NCBI GenBank assembly: GCA_037127315.1
Contig: JBBBDQ010001271.1
Span: 1-64,000, forward strand
Origin: Ascarosepion bandense
Lineage: Eukaryota > Mollusca > Cephalopoda > Sepiida > Sepiidae
Reading direction: 5' to 3'
DNA: 64,000 nucleotides
Shown piece after piece: positions 36,356-40,841 of this stretch. The notes beneath the pieces are model-generated. The model saw only the letters and a program-made list of their open reading frames with translations. It was not told where the DNA came from and did no database searches. Within the stretch, counting starts at the first letter, position 1; every line of letters starts with the position of its first letter. A program made the translations under genes and the position numbers.

Positions 36356-36570
36356 CTTATTCAATCAATGGCGTAGATCTATTTAGATTTGCACAAGCTG
36401 CCTTTGTTTTTATCTGTCTGTCACCCACAGTTTGTCTAATCGTGTTCTTCTTCCATATTTCTTCAGAATACTGGAAGTGAAGACTTACCCTGAGGGGCCT
36501 CAGAGTCTGTGTTGTTTTGTGAAACTGTCGCAACAATCAGGCCTAAAAAAGCAAACAGAACTAGACGCAT
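4820..36570 (-). CDS. Secreted WAP-domain protein gene, 8 coding exons (gene model)
   Basis: Coding exons on the minus strand, in order: 36570-36489, 36152-36099, 35628-35608, 19056-18862, 14756-14697, 7575-7504, 6828-6757, 4866-4820. Every junction has AG/GT sites (GTAAGT in most, GTATGT after exon 5, GTAAGC after exon 6). Every internal exon is a multiple of three in phase 1, so the frame stays open throughout. The product would have a signal peptide, a short polar acidic linker and cysteine-rich WAP-type modules. WAP proteins are secreted; known members include protease inhibitors and antimicrobials, but the function here is not shown. Introns carry PLEs, SINEs, RTE relics and a full LINE on the opposite strand. 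Exon choice is inferred by eye without transcript support, and exons 6 and 7 may be alternatives. Confidence 0.72.
5130..5270 (+). mobile_element. tRNA-derived SINE
   Basis: Has a tRNA-like A-box region (ATGGTGTAACAGTTAACG) and a clear B-box (GAGTTCGATACTCAC, about 5188-5202). A family-specific tail follows, 'ttgtgccacgtctaagcttcgttta', seen here in two parts around 5225-5250. The same tail recurs near 45060 and 13730 and, in part, near 16690. Confidence 0.6.
5338..5676 (+). mobile_element. Non-autonomous LINE derivative: two head units plus 3' tail
   Basis: Two tandem copies of a unit (about 5345-5470 and 5495-5620) containing cacccacgtytattgaacag and gaggctcatcccttgttcc match the 5' leader of the full LINE near 30151-30260. 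They join directly to its 3' terminus (gcatcagtggcgttaccgcc, then gattaaaaaaaa at about 5635-5676). The entire coding region is absent. It looks like a 5'UTR-3'UTR fusion mobilised in trans. A T-rich run plus caattggagtagatag separates the two heads. Confidence 0.7.
5692..5838. repeat. 16/17-bp minisatellite with 49-bp higher-order period
   Basis: Units ggaagcttatcttaaa (16 bp) and ggaaagcttatcttaaa (17 bp) alternate 17-16-16, repeating as a 49-bp super-unit. Each unit has a HindIII site. Confidence 0.9.
6000..6258 (-). mobile_element. tRNA-like SINE ending in a decayed hammerhead motif
   Basis: Reading the minus strand: an A-box TAGCCTAGTGG (6255-6245) and a B-box-like AGCTCAATCCCT (6202-6191), about 110 nt of other sequence, then a hammerhead-like block at 6046-6002. 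That block has CTGATGG (A9 changed to G), a stem II of GGTC...GCC type, and a second box mutated to AAAAAGT where GAAACGT is expected. A 3-bp stem I (CAC/GTG) is still possible. Two core changes make it inactive. The layout parallels 40842-41169. Confidence 0.5.
6757..6828 (-). CDS. WAP gene exon 7: N-terminal half of WAP domain (alternative B)
   Basis: Exactly 72 nt between a T8AG acceptor and a GTAAGTAG donor, phase 1-1. Cysteine pattern C-x7-C-x3-C-x5-C ([13 protein letters not shown], then QNGDQC), i.e. C1-C4 of a WAP core, with the acidic residue before C4 kept (GDQC). It joins in frame to exon 8 (CC...C...C) to give all eight WAP cysteines. It is the same length and pattern as exon 6, 676 bp upstream, so the two are duplicated exons. 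Confidence 0.8.
7504..7575 (-). CDS. WAP gene exon 6: N-terminal half of WAP domain (alternative A)
   Basis: 72 nt, phase 1-1, acceptor ttttctttgcag, donor GTAAGC. Cysteine pattern C-x8-C-x3-C-x5-C ([15 protein letters not shown], then TQKYTC) matches C1-C4 of WAP. I see no CC-containing C-terminal-half exon between this exon and exon 7. If both were included, this half would lack partners for its four cysteines. Mutually exclusive use with exon 7 is the simplest reading (inference). Confidence 0.75.
7622..8110. repeat. Cluster of (TA)n arrays
   Basis: Long TA runs at about 7626-7667, 7751-7803, 7967-8007 and 8061-8110, with short shared spacers (taattattaaacagtt repeated near 7665-7745). 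The last run abuts the PLE fragment. Confidence 0.95.
8105..9196 (+). pseudogene. Penelope-like element, 5'-truncated (RT end and GIY-YIG nuclease)
   Basis: The fragment begins inside the RT catalytic motif: tat att gat gac reads YIDD, then [16 protein letters not shown], directly after a (TA)n array. One stop lies near 8190. From 8243 an open frame of 317 codons runs to 9193, with a finger-like [14 protein letters not shown] (about residues 172-185), a GIY-YIG core ([12 protein letters not shown], then [10 protein letters not shown], about 212-236), a conserved histidine (FNDHKLSIR), and a C-terminal [14 protein letters not shown] where E-x2-W is typical of PLE nucleases. The nuclease half is well kept, but the RT is almost all missing. 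A hammerhead-like motif follows at 9381. Confidence 0.85.
9381..9412 (+). ncRNA. Hammerhead-like motif in PLE 3' region
   Basis: CTGATGA (9381-9387), one extra A, an imperfect stem II (aggccg/cgatct, one mismatch and one G-U, loop AGGA), GAA followed by ATGT and C at 9412 as the UH site. Stem III would be only 2 bp and would need a dimer. It lies 185 nt past the PLE stop codon, where PLE pseudo-LTRs are known to carry hammerheads. Probably a decayed ribozyme. Confidence 0.45.
9480..10300. other. Unassigned AT-rich stretch
   Basis: Short (TA)n at 9490-9509, then A/G-rich sequence (9780-9900) and TTAAT-type simple sequence (10020-10070, 10235-10265). A 62-codon open frame at 9601-9789 has no recognisable motif. 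Confidence 0.4.
10317..11165 (-). pseudogene. Penelope-like element, C-terminal half (second family)
   Basis: Reading the minus strand from about 11165: a conserved block [15 protein letters not shown], then [14 protein letters not shown] and ISYSCTPNM (about 10990-10800), a cysteine linker [15 protein letters not shown] (about 10735-10690) with IYEVHI, and a carboxy-terminal module with [10 protein letters not shown], then [10 protein letters not shown] (about 10440-10320). This order is typical of PLEs with a cysteine-rich linker and GIY-YIG. Frame changes occur near 10600. The RT half is missing. It lies opposite in orientation to the 8.1-9.2 kb PLE and belongs to a different family. Confidence 0.75.
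11388..11472. repeat. (TA)n(GATA)n microsatellite
   Basis: TA run passing into about 12 GATA units. A second TA run lies at 11570-11611. Confidence 0.95.
11644..11957. mobile_element. Foldback element (long inverted repeats)
   Basis: Arms of about 130 bp (11644-11775 and 11828-11957) are imperfect reverse complements, with ends ATCAttAGTTGC / GCAACTGATGAT. Even the loop has a short palindrome (tacatgg/ccatgta). No coding sequence is present. It resembles a MITE/foldback element. The outer CTGATGAT has no matching GAAA box, so I do not call a ribozyme. Confidence 0.65.
12245..12374. repeat. Perfect 65-bp tandem duplication
   Basis: 12245-12309 is repeated without a mismatch at 12310-12374, which indicates a recent local duplication. 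The flanks (12380-13000) show nothing I can assign. Confidence 0.95.
13000..13420 (+). pseudogene. Penelope-like element, RT-domain N-terminal relic
   Basis: Broken frames give IITKSDK(stop)GGIVIIDTD, a PLE/RT motif 1 region (KADKG..VVI.D), then [22 protein letters not shown], quoted here in parts: YDLPKIHKQ and [10 protein letters not shown]. This is the PLE signature PKIHK..PLRPIVS. It is followed by [15 protein letters not shown]. It carries a stop at the GG position and a frameshift near 13190, and ends abruptly at the (CA)n(TA)n array at 13421. Confidence 0.75.
13421..13501. repeat. (CA)n(TA)n microsatellite
   Basis: A CA run of about 22 units followed by about 18 TA units, directly abutting the PLE fragment. 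A second pure TA array lies at 13843-13901. Confidence 0.95.
13725..13832 (-). mobile_element. tRNA-derived SINE
   Basis: The minus strand has an A-box-like GGCGTGGTGTAATAGTTAGC and a B-box-like GAGTTTGAGTCTCATTGG, then ccttcggccttgtgccacaa, the tail shared with the copies near 16680 and 45040. Confidence 0.6.
14222..14600 (-). repeat. Minisatellite built from a tRNA-like A-to-B-box core
   Basis: About nine to ten diverged units of 36-47 bp. On the minus strand each has roughly GGTTAGAGCGTTAGCGTTGT followed by a GATCCGGGTTCAAATG-like segment, i.e. the stretch between and including tRNA A- and B-box-like motifs. Unit starts (plus, catttga motif) fall near 14222, 14265, 14304, 14351, 14392, 14428, 14471, 14507 and 14550. 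Confidence 0.7.
14697..14756 (-). CDS. WAP gene exon 5: C-terminal half of first WAP domain
   Basis: 60 nt, phase 1-1, acceptor tatatttttcag, donor GTATGT. Begins (S)LKCC then [12 protein letters not shown]. Relative to the WAP pattern CC-x3-C-x3-C, the position of C7 is a tyrosine while C8 is present. Together with exon 4, which lacks C2, the C2-C7 disulfide would be missing as a pair. Confidence 0.75.
15250..15502 (-). mobile_element. Composite 5S rRNA-tRNA SINE
   Basis: On the minus strand, 15502-15406 resembles metazoan 5S rRNA (aaaacaccggtt, gatcactgaagttaagcaac, gtggctgcttggaaacacc, gttgctgta). It passes directly into a tRNA-like part with A-box TAGCGTAACGGATAACG and B-box AAGGTTCAATTCC (15347-15335), then the shared SINE body (attcacttacg, aagtatgaatccac, ctatgggttaatt). 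The first part of the 5S is missing. Confidence 0.7.
15606..15865 (+). mobile_element. Composite 5S rRNA-tRNA SINE, second copy
   Basis: 15611-15719 aligns along nearly the full length of a 5S rRNA (gcgaccatatcacgttgaaa, gttctcg, gatcacc, ctgcgtgggaacatcagta). The tRNA-like part follows at 15720-15785 (A-box TGGTGTAATGGAGAACGG; B-box GAGTTCAAACTCC), then the common body (attcactt, aaatacc, gaggtatgaattcacctct, ctatgggttaatt). It is head-to-head with the copy at 15250-15502, about 105 bp apart. Confidence 0.75.
15955..16575. repeat. Nested local duplications
   Basis: A block of about 105 bp (16109-16212) recurs at 16412-16528 with an extra 'aatgtctag'. A 45-bp block (16371-16417) recurs at 16527-16575. 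Further left, gatgtaattgatagatacatccgg recurs in diverged form about 73 bp on (about 15968 and 16041). Open frames here (137 and 88 codons, minus) simply translate the repeats. Confidence 0.7.
16655..16790 (-). mobile_element. tRNA-derived SINE
   Basis: The minus strand has GGAGGTTGTATAATGGTTAG (A-box region), GACTTCGATTCTCACTG (B-box) and the tail ttcggccttgtgccacaac. Confidence 0.6.
16791..18398. other. Unassigned intron sequence with one dispersed repeat
   Basis: About 17340-17830 is similar to 60870-61320 (shared gctctttc, ttttagttgttgct, ttgtagcarttgcggt and their order), so it is an old interspersed repeat. Its minus strand vaguely resembles LINE C-terminal coding sequence, but too weakly to name. 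The rest shows nothing. Confidence 0.4.
18399..18456. repeat. (CA)n(TA)n microsatellite
   Basis: About 17 CA units followed by about 11 TA units. Confidence 0.95.
18862..19056 (-). CDS. WAP gene exon 4: first WAP domain N-terminal half with insert
   Basis: 195 nt (65 codons), phase 1-1, acceptor ttttattttcag, donor GTAAGT. Opens with KKGQCPP (C1 of WAP, with the usual KxGxCP), followed by about 50 residues rich in proline, asparagine and aromatics, then [12 protein letters not shown] (C3 and C4 with the usual D). A canonical C2, four residues before C3, is replaced by proline. It joins in frame to exon 5. The long C1-C3 insert is unusual for the family. Confidence 0.78.
19310..20900. repeat. 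Diverged direct duplication
   Basis: 19310-19560 (attcaaaaagaaatatttaatc, ttcaactcttcc, gttaacaattaacatccca, taaaactgtgatg) matches 20250-20890 with the same order of blocks. The left copy is followed by the SINE at 19711. Confidence 0.6.
19711..20019 (+). mobile_element. tRNA-derived SINE, about 310 bp
   Basis: A-box TGGTGCAGTGGATATAGGC and B-box GAGTTCGAATTCC (19764-19776), the body (attcacttacgcgcaaatacc, tatgggttaaat), a central block (ggacagattgggttct, accagtctaccgcagaaaac), and an end of catgatcgcccaagc then (GACT)n. Near-identical in layout to 39101-39413. Confidence 0.85.
20925..22858 (-). pseudogene. Jockey/CR1-like LINE relic, 5'-truncated
   Basis: On the minus strand from 22841: [18 protein letters not shown], then [20 protein letters not shown] and [14 protein letters not shown] (RT motif 0/1). 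After frame breaks come a degraded catalytic region (near 21950), WGKKW-like GGKKWLLNF (21820), and DGRFIYV-type C-terminal remnants. The tail (cagtggcagtac, ctgccttg, ggagtgaaatgatta) ends at about 20925. Many stops and shifts. Same family as the LINE at 30627. Confidence 0.8.
22930..23062 (-). mobile_element. tRNA-derived SINE fragment
   Basis: Minus strand: GGATAGTGTAATGAATAGCG (A-box region), GATTTCGAATTCAGTCGAG (B-box), then cttacgcgcaaataccattagg, the shared SINE body; truncated after about 130 bp. Confidence 0.6.
23655..23998 (+). mobile_element. Short inverted-repeat element ending at (TA)n
   Basis: Ends ctagtaagccaacaaaccta (23658) and, inverted, taggtttgttggctcacta (23980-23997). 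It abuts the (TA)n array at 23998-24069. The same terminus appears at 34525-34555, also between (TA)n arrays, suggesting a non-autonomous DNA element that targets TA repeats. Confidence 0.5.
24309..24375. repeat. (CA)n microsatellite, about 33 units
   Basis: Uninterrupted CA run. A (TA)n array also lies at 23998-24069. Confidence 0.95.
24463..25395 (+). pseudogene. Jockey/CR1-like LINE relic, 3' third
   Basis: Starts just after the catalytic motif ([19 protein letters not shown]), carries a stop in place of W at about 24541, then [33 protein letters not shown], and after a frameshift (near 24960) [21 protein letters not shown] and [10 protein letters not shown]. The 3' end has the family terminus (cagtggaatgccttgcttgg, gattaaaaaaa). 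Close to the intact LINE but broken. Confidence 0.85.
25790..27910 (+). pseudogene. RTE-like LINE relics (at least two overlapping copies)
   Basis: 25800-26130 resembles the C-terminal block of RTE-type polyproteins. 26130-27480 resembles an endonuclease end ([14 protein letters not shown]), the linker ([24 protein letters not shown]), RT ([32 protein letters not shown]) and FDKV-like [14 protein letters not shown] in another frame. 27480-27910 repeats the [12 protein letters not shown] block and ends with [13 protein letters not shown]. Frames break many times, so no product is made. Internal repetition shows rearrangement or stacked insertions. Confidence 0.7.
28050..29280 (+). pseudogene. 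RTE-like LINE relic split by a 590-bp insert
   Basis: 28060-28330 ([33 protein letters not shown]) and 28920-29250 ([18 protein letters not shown]) are consecutive parts of one RTE C-terminus. The intervening 28331-28919 has no similarity I can name (AT-rich, ATT repeat at 28488-28504, and a GC-richer stretch at 28735-28860). Confidence 0.6.
29440..29541 (+). pseudogene. RTE-like LINE relic, left part of an interrupted copy
   Basis: Reads QVIANTWF and stops at about 29541, where the Jockey/CR1-like LINE begins. The sequence resumes at 33731 in the same order as in the 26138-26230 copy. Confidence 0.6.
29542..30067 (+). repeat. Tandem 323-bp units in the LINE leader
   Basis: 29542-29864 is repeated from 29865 to about 30067 (gggaatttacctagcagg, ctcgccgttaactcttggg, a TTTG-rich run and a 13-14 base C tract). 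The second unit stops early. The layout recalls promoter monomers of mammalian and insect LINEs; promoter activity is inference. Confidence 0.75.
30627..33518 (+). CDS. LINE endonuclease-reverse transcriptase, 963 aa, intact frame
   Basis: Encodes the polyprotein for target-primed reverse transcription: AP-like endonuclease then RT. Endonuclease (about residues 20-245): N26 in TNIRG, E53 in [21 protein letters not shown] (160-169), SDH (234-236). RT (about 480-760): [36 protein letters not shown] (motif A Asp about 603), [14 protein letters not shown] (689-692), [11 protein letters not shown]-terminal region has [29 protein letters not shown] and [10 protein letters not shown]. All catalytic residues are present and there are no internal stops, so it could be active or very young. 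There is no RNase H domain. The start at 30627 is the first in-frame Met and precedes the domain directly. The exact clade (Jockey, CR1/L2) cannot be settled by eye. Confidence 0.93.
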   Translation: MTRQNRNDPKPAKSKPPKPINLSFTNIRGIRTNFASVEAFLHEKSPDILALCETNLNSAIPYSDLFIPGYLPLLRKDSTVHMHGLGVYVSEHLPITRVTSLESTDHQYICLRLSLLSSVSYLFFLYRSPSSPDCSLLDSIADDIDKAISYHPFAHIFVFGDLNAHHSEWLENAVTDSAGIHAANFAISQSLTQVVDFPTRFPSTPSGHSSLLDICFTSAPDACQVSQLCPLGNSDHAVVSLSISFQSHSPQDPPTHRTSYLYQKADWDAFRDFLCDVPWGKVFDLSVDDCASEVSSWVKAGIDAFIPTRKYCLKPHSSPWFSPACSAAIAHRNHYFHLFQRQPTDHNRRLFTSARSECKRTLNDAKQLFAERMRQHIADRKFGSKDYWRICKRVLNNRKSSIPPLIHGFDVLTSSAEKAECFARRFSSNSTLDSSGVHPPDFPIRTEAKLHDVYITPTIVSRVISKLDPHKACGDDGIPVIVLKRCVPELSPVLSKLFNYCLSASCFPACWKFSSVVPVFKNCGEPSDPSNYRPISLLPIFGKVFEAIINAEIVHHLTAHKLFSDRQYGFRFDRSTADLLTTVTEYMLQALDESDEARAVALDISKAFDRVWHPGLLCKLRGYGITGRLLDLIQSFLNNRKMKVVLNGRASSSYSTNAGVPQGSILGPTLFLIFINDLPDEIRSQVGIYADDTTIYSRSSKKPVVADRQNLAADLERDLHSVVNWGKKWLVNFNSSKTKLLSVNHYRQPLLPPISMDQMILPESNTLRLLGLTLSSDLKWKHYIESIAKSTAKKIGSLCRSRMFFPPESILHIYKSTIRPCMEYCCHLWSGAPAVLLSVLDKLQRRVCNVIGSDLATRLQPLSHRRNVASLCLFYKYLHGFCSDELKSLMPPQQVFTRSTRLATGSHPFTVRLAKRRRQFYSSSFLSRTSRLWNSLPYSCFPDGYDLQKFKSKVNTHLLTTGL
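33731..34370 (+). pseudogene. RTE-like LINE relic, right part of the interrupted copy
   Basis: Resumes the RTE frame after the nested [18 protein letters not shown], then the endonuclease terminus ADCGSDH (about 33818-33840), and [13 protein letters not shown] with [18 protein letters not shown]. Ends near 34370. Confidence 0.7.
34460..34632. repeat. Microsatellites around a short element terminus
   Basis: (CA)n(TA)n at 34460-34516 and (TA)n at 34579-34630, with the ctagtgagccaacaaacc terminus (also at 23658 and 23997) between them. Confidence 0.85.
34633..35607. other. Intron sequence, nothing assigned
   Basis: AT-rich, no exon with paired splice sites, no repeat family recognised. Confidence 0.4.
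35608..35628 (-). CDS. WAP gene exon 3: 21-nt microexon
   Basis: Acceptor ttttcttttttacag, 21 nt, donor GTAAGTA, phase 1-1, encoding (E)WHTNPN. It keeps the frame between exon 2 and exon 4. The intron flank (aatacaatgggtcattattt at 35641) is a duplicate of the one beside exon 2 (36176), so the microexon sits in a duplicated segment. Small size makes it the least certain exon. Confidence 0.6.
35755..35990. repeat. (GATA)n arrays in four blocks
   Basis: Blocks of GATA separated by atgaacaga-type spacers. A further (GATA)n array at 36289-36356 sits in the duplicated intron copy. Confidence 0.97.
36099..36152 (-). CDS. WAP gene exon 2: duplicated 3' half of exon 1
   Basis: 54 nt, phase 1-1. The acceptor is tttgcttccgtag and the donor GTAAGTCTTCACT is identical to that of exon 1. 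It encodes [17 protein letters not shown](G), parallel to [17 protein letters not shown](G) of exon 1. The acceptor corresponds to the tttgcttttttag tract that encodes part of the signal peptide in exon 1. Product: a polar, acidic, N-terminal linker with no known domain. Confidence 0.75.
36489..36570 (-). CDS. WAP gene exon 1: start codon and signal peptide
   Basis: ATG at 36570-36568, [20 protein letters not shown]..., a basic residue then a hydrophobic core and a polar SQNN cleavage region: a signal peptide. 82 nt, ending in phase 1 at a GTAAGT donor. A TATAAAAG box lies about 113 bp upstream. The start is the first ATG after the likely transcription start except for an out-of-frame ATG in the short leader (atggaaaca). 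Confidence 0.82.
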
Positions 36571-36682
36571 TGTTTCCATTTGTTTCTTTCCAAATCTGTC
36601 AACTATTCGAATCAAATCTTGGAATTCACTGTGAAACAAACTTTAAGAGATGGTACCTGCTTGCCATAAGCATCGGCTTCTG

Positions 36683-36690
36683 CTTTTATA
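36683..36690 (-). promoter_or_regulatory. TATA box of the WAP-domain gene
   Basis: TATAAAAG on the minus strand, about 113 bp upstream of the start codon, which would place transcription start near 36655 with an 85-nt leader. Confidence 0.65.
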
Positions 36691-36729
36691 CAAACTCTCG
36701 CTGCCATTTAGACACAGTGACTTGAATAG

Positions 36730-37425
36730 AGATAAATTTAGGTGGTGACGACACAAGAAAATAATATCATTCTGTGGGAAAAATAGTATCCGAGTTGAAA
36801 GAATGCTCCTGAAATAGAATCAAGAATGCAGTCATTGAATATGCATGACTCAGGTACGTTTGTTCTCACGTGTCTTTTCTTTGGCTCTTATTTAAAAGCC
36901 TACAAACGTTTGTAAAAAAAGAATGGAAAAATAAAGAAATCTGTTCAAATTTATTTGATAAACCTCAGTAAAAATTATAACGAATGCAGCTACATTTTTC
37001 AGGTGATATTTTTGGCCCACTGATTATAAATTATTTTCTAAGTGTCTTGGTGGCTTTTCATAACAAGGAACTATATACAGTGCTGTTTATTATACATGTT
37101 AACAAAATGTGATTTTGATCGGTGTGTTTCGCCATATATATTTTTTTATTTATCGGTTTTTATAGTAAGAATCATGTTGTAAGATAGTAAAACTCATATA
37201 AGATTTTGGACAGTGAATGAGATAAAATTAGTAAATATGTATATGGACTGACTGAAATACATGAACATATATGAACAGACAAAATAGATAGATAAATAGA
37301 GTGATAGATATATATTGTGACTTTTGTGAAAACATTGATTGGTTAATTATAACACACATGAACAGTTGAATAAAAAGATATACTATGATTATTATTAAAC
37401 TGGTTGATTGATTAAGTATATGAAC

Positions 37426-37482
<57 letters not shown>

Positions 37483-37519
37483 TAAGGTGAGATAGATAGA
37501 TAGATAGATAGATAGATAT

Positions 37520-37569
<50 letters not shown>

Positions 37570-37660
37570 TTGAACTTTCGTAAAAACATTAATTGATTCA
37601 TTATAACACACATGAACACTTCGATAAAAAGTTACTGTCATTATAATTAAAATCTAGTTG

Positions 37661-37711
<51 letters not shown>

Positions 37712-38600
37712 AGTAGGCTGAGAAGAAAGAAAGAAGGAAAGAAAGAGAGAAAGAACGGATGAAAGAATGAATGAAAAAAATTGATTATTTTTCAGACACA
37801 CCTAATATCCAAAATTTCTTTCTTTCTTTCTTACTTTCTTTCTTTCTTACTTTCTTTCTTTCTTTCTTTCTTTCTTTTCGCATATTAATAAATCAACCAT
37901 TTTTAATAATAATGACAGAATATCTCTGAACATATGTGAATCACCGAGAAACTTTAAAATCTGTATATATCTATCTGTTTATATGCTTAGAAATATCAAT
38001 AAATGAGTCAATCAATCAGTTTCTTTTATAAGAATAACACTATGTTCCTATCTATCTATCAATAAGTCTACGTCTGTTTTAATCTATCATTTATTCAGTC
38101 TTTTCATACCAATCACGGTATCTATCTATCTATCTACCTATCTATATATATATATATATATATATATATCTTTAATCACTCAGCTATATATCTATCTGTT
38201 CAGATACTTAAATCACTCACTCAATAGATCAATTCTTCACTCACTCACTCACTCACTCACTCACTCAATTAATCAATCACTCAATCAATTAATCAGTCAG
38301 TTTTTTATTATAAAATTGATCTCGTTTATCTGTGTTGTTTCATAGACAGAGTTTATACATTGACTTGTCATACGGTTTATTTTCCACGCGCGCACACTCT
38401 AGGAGGAGCTGGGTCGATCATGTGGAAACGTCAAAGTCAGATACTCTATAAGGTATAGATTTGCACATGGCAGATAGATAACCAACTTGTACATAAAGTG
38501 ACTTTTCTTAAATCCCAAGTATACACTGGAATCATCTGAGATGAGACACACTACAATAGAATATTATTTGATAATTATCATTTAATGGTTGCTTAGATAT
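36730..38600. repeat. Simple-sequence-rich intergenic region
   Basis: (TA)n at 37429-37479, (GATA)n at 37489-37569, (TA)n at 37663-37708, (CTTT)n at about 37815-37877, (TA)n at 38143-38169, and (TCAC)n then (TCAA)n at about 38213-38290. No gene seen. Confidence 0.85.
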
Positions 38601-38609
38601 AATATTTCC

Positions 38610-39098
38610 ATGTCTCCAAGAAAGGCAGTAATGCTACTGGACCGCAGGGGTTTACAGGGAGTGAAAATGAAAAACAGTAAGAAAACTAGGAATCATGATT
38701 GAGGTAAGGAAAAAATGATACAGAGTTCAAGAAGACGGAAGATGGTGATTGACGTTGCATTTAAATTGTTGATAATTTTAGTTATCAGAGGAAGCAAGGA
38801 ATCGGAAAGATTTCCACGAGTAGAAAGCGCAAGAACTGTTAGAGTAGAAGTGGCGGTTGCATCTATTTAGTTTATCAGCATAATGTTGATACCTATTTGC
38901 CAATCAAGTAGAATGTTTAAATTCATGTAGTCGGGAGACCAGGCAAAAAGCTGATCGGAAAAGGTGTAACGAAAATATTTGTAGAAAAGGCAGAGGATAG
39001 CCACGTCAAATCGGCGAGAAAGTGACTGAAGTCGCGATGCCTGGTCCGGATTGATTAGATTACAGACCATTCTTTTCGGTTTTGTCAAGAACCTCGAC
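38610..39098 (-). pseudogene. Jockey/CR1-like LINE relic, 3' part
   Basis: Minus strand: KRMVCNLINPDQASRLQSLS and [11 protein letters not shown] match the C-terminal region of the intact LINE ([29 protein letters not shown]). The tail terminus (cactccctgtaaacccctg, actgccttt) lies at about 38610-38660. Broken frame; its 5' side is interrupted by the SINE at 39101. Confidence 0.75.
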
Positions 39099-39100
39099 TA

Positions 39101-39413
39101 GATGTGCGTTGTGGTGCAGTGGATATCGACTCGGAAAGAAAAATCGGGGAGCTAAGTTCAAATTCCAGTTGAATTCTTTGCATTCACTTACGCGCAAATA
39201 CCCTTGGGAAAAGTTACTAATCCGTCACTTCCTCCACGTTATGGGTTAAATAACAGGACAGATTGGGTTCTATAGTCTTGGCAGGTAACCAGTCTACCGC
39301 AGAAAGTAATGGCAAACTACTGTGGAATAATCTTCTGCCCAGTCAGTCAAGTCTCTTTCGAGACATGATCGCCCAAGCGTGTATCACGTATGGCACTCAA
39401 CTGACTGACTGAC
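39101..39413 (+). mobile_element. tRNA-derived SINE, about 313 bp, inside a LINE relic
   Basis: Same family as 19711-20019, with A-box TGGTGCAGTGGATATCGAC and a B-box weakened to AAGTTCAAATTCC. Flanked by an imperfect duplication, caagaacctcga (left) and caagaatctcga (right), a likely target-site duplication. Confidence 0.85.
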
Positions 39414-39939
39414 AAGAATCTCGAGATATACAGCAGGTGACAAAAACTAGATATGACAGCAGTATTCAATTCATGGATGAATAATTGATATTATTTTTTT
39501 AAATATTTATGCAGTAGTGTATCTAAGATATCAAGAAATTTGACATAATCGGCAAGTGTAAAAACACTAGGATCAACCAAAACAATTCTACATGCAGCTG
39601 AAATATTAGATAAAATTTCTATGTATAGTAGTTTCGTGTTTCGCCTTTAATAGTTTCACCTCTTGTCGAGCCACTAAGGGTGTAATTAAAAAGTTCTTAT
39701 GACTGGAGTGAGTGACTGAAATATGTTCGATTCTGAACGTTTCTACCACAATAGTGGCTTTGCGCCAGACTAGGCCTTATGTTGTATTATAACTCTTCTT
39801 GCTCCTCCGTTAGTAAGTTAGCACGGGTGTTCGTTTCAACTTAAAATTGTCTCAGATAAATAATGGATCATTCCGTTTTCTTTGCGTGAAAAGACGGAAG
39901 AAAAAAATATAGCAGAAGCGTTGTTTGGTTTCAGTTAGA

Positions 39940-40560
39940 AAAAGAAAACCTACATATTTTTACAGTGGTTTTCACCCTGTACAAATCTCGAGTGACAAGC
40001 GATGTAGTTGCTTATAGAATAAAATACACAGACGTATGAAAGAAAACGGTTAAACCTAGACTTCAACAGGTTAAGATTGCAGTGATCGGGGGTGTAACAT
40101 CGTTGAAGCCAGTTCAACATGTAACTTCGTGAGTGAAACTTACACCTTACTAGGGAAATATGCAAGCAATAAGGGTGGTTCGTTACAATGTGTGAGGCAC
40201 GGTGGGTCTTAACCGTGATGGTTAGGACTGGTGAAACCAAAAATTCTAGTTCATCTGTACATTGTCCATGGAATTTGGGATAGATCAGTGTGAGGCTTGT
40301 GGCGTCTCGTTTGTCAGAAAATGGTTGCAGAGTAGAAAAGTACTAGTCACCAACAAAGACGCGGAGACGCTTTTCGACTATTGAGAGTGGAAAGTGAAGA
40401 CTGGATCCCTCTTGTTTATATTTGGCGACAGTATTCCATTTTAGGCCTGATCTGGCTCTTGTAAAAGTAGAGGATAGCAGGCGGAGTGAGGTACTTGCAG
40501 GAACGCTACAGATACTTTAGATCTTAGAAGTTTGCACTATCCGTCAGTTTTGTTAAAGTG
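39940..40560 (-). pseudogene. Jockey/CR1-like LINE relic, C-terminal region
   Basis: Minus strand: YKSQIRPKMEYC (near 40490-40440) and further on FHSRSYMLNWL, YTPDHCNLNLLKSRFNRFLS (about 40130-40030), matching the order [39 protein letters not shown]. Several breaks. Confidence 0.6.
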
Positions 40561-40841
40561 GATTAACCATTCTTTGTAGTGAATAGTGAAGTCACCAAAG
40601 AAAGAAAGAAAGTAAGAAAAAGAAAAACAAAGAAGCAAAGAAAGAATAGTGGTGGCGCTAACAATCTCAAAATCTGTTTCAATGACATGGTAAATTTAAT
40701 CCAAAATATTTAAATTTAGACATTAGGGTTTATATGCCACTAAACAAAATAACCGAACCAAACCATCAGGGAAATGTAACACCTTAATGATTTTGAATCT
40801 TTTCATTTGTATCCTCTTTAAATAATGACCTGCTTTCATAC

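Noticed and set aside
37227..37805. Long open frames encoding [14 protein letters not shown] or THTHTH (also at 827-1009, 13385-13573, 23920-24123, 54642-54900 and others)
   Set aside because: They are translations of TA, GATA, CA and GA microsatellites, not genes.
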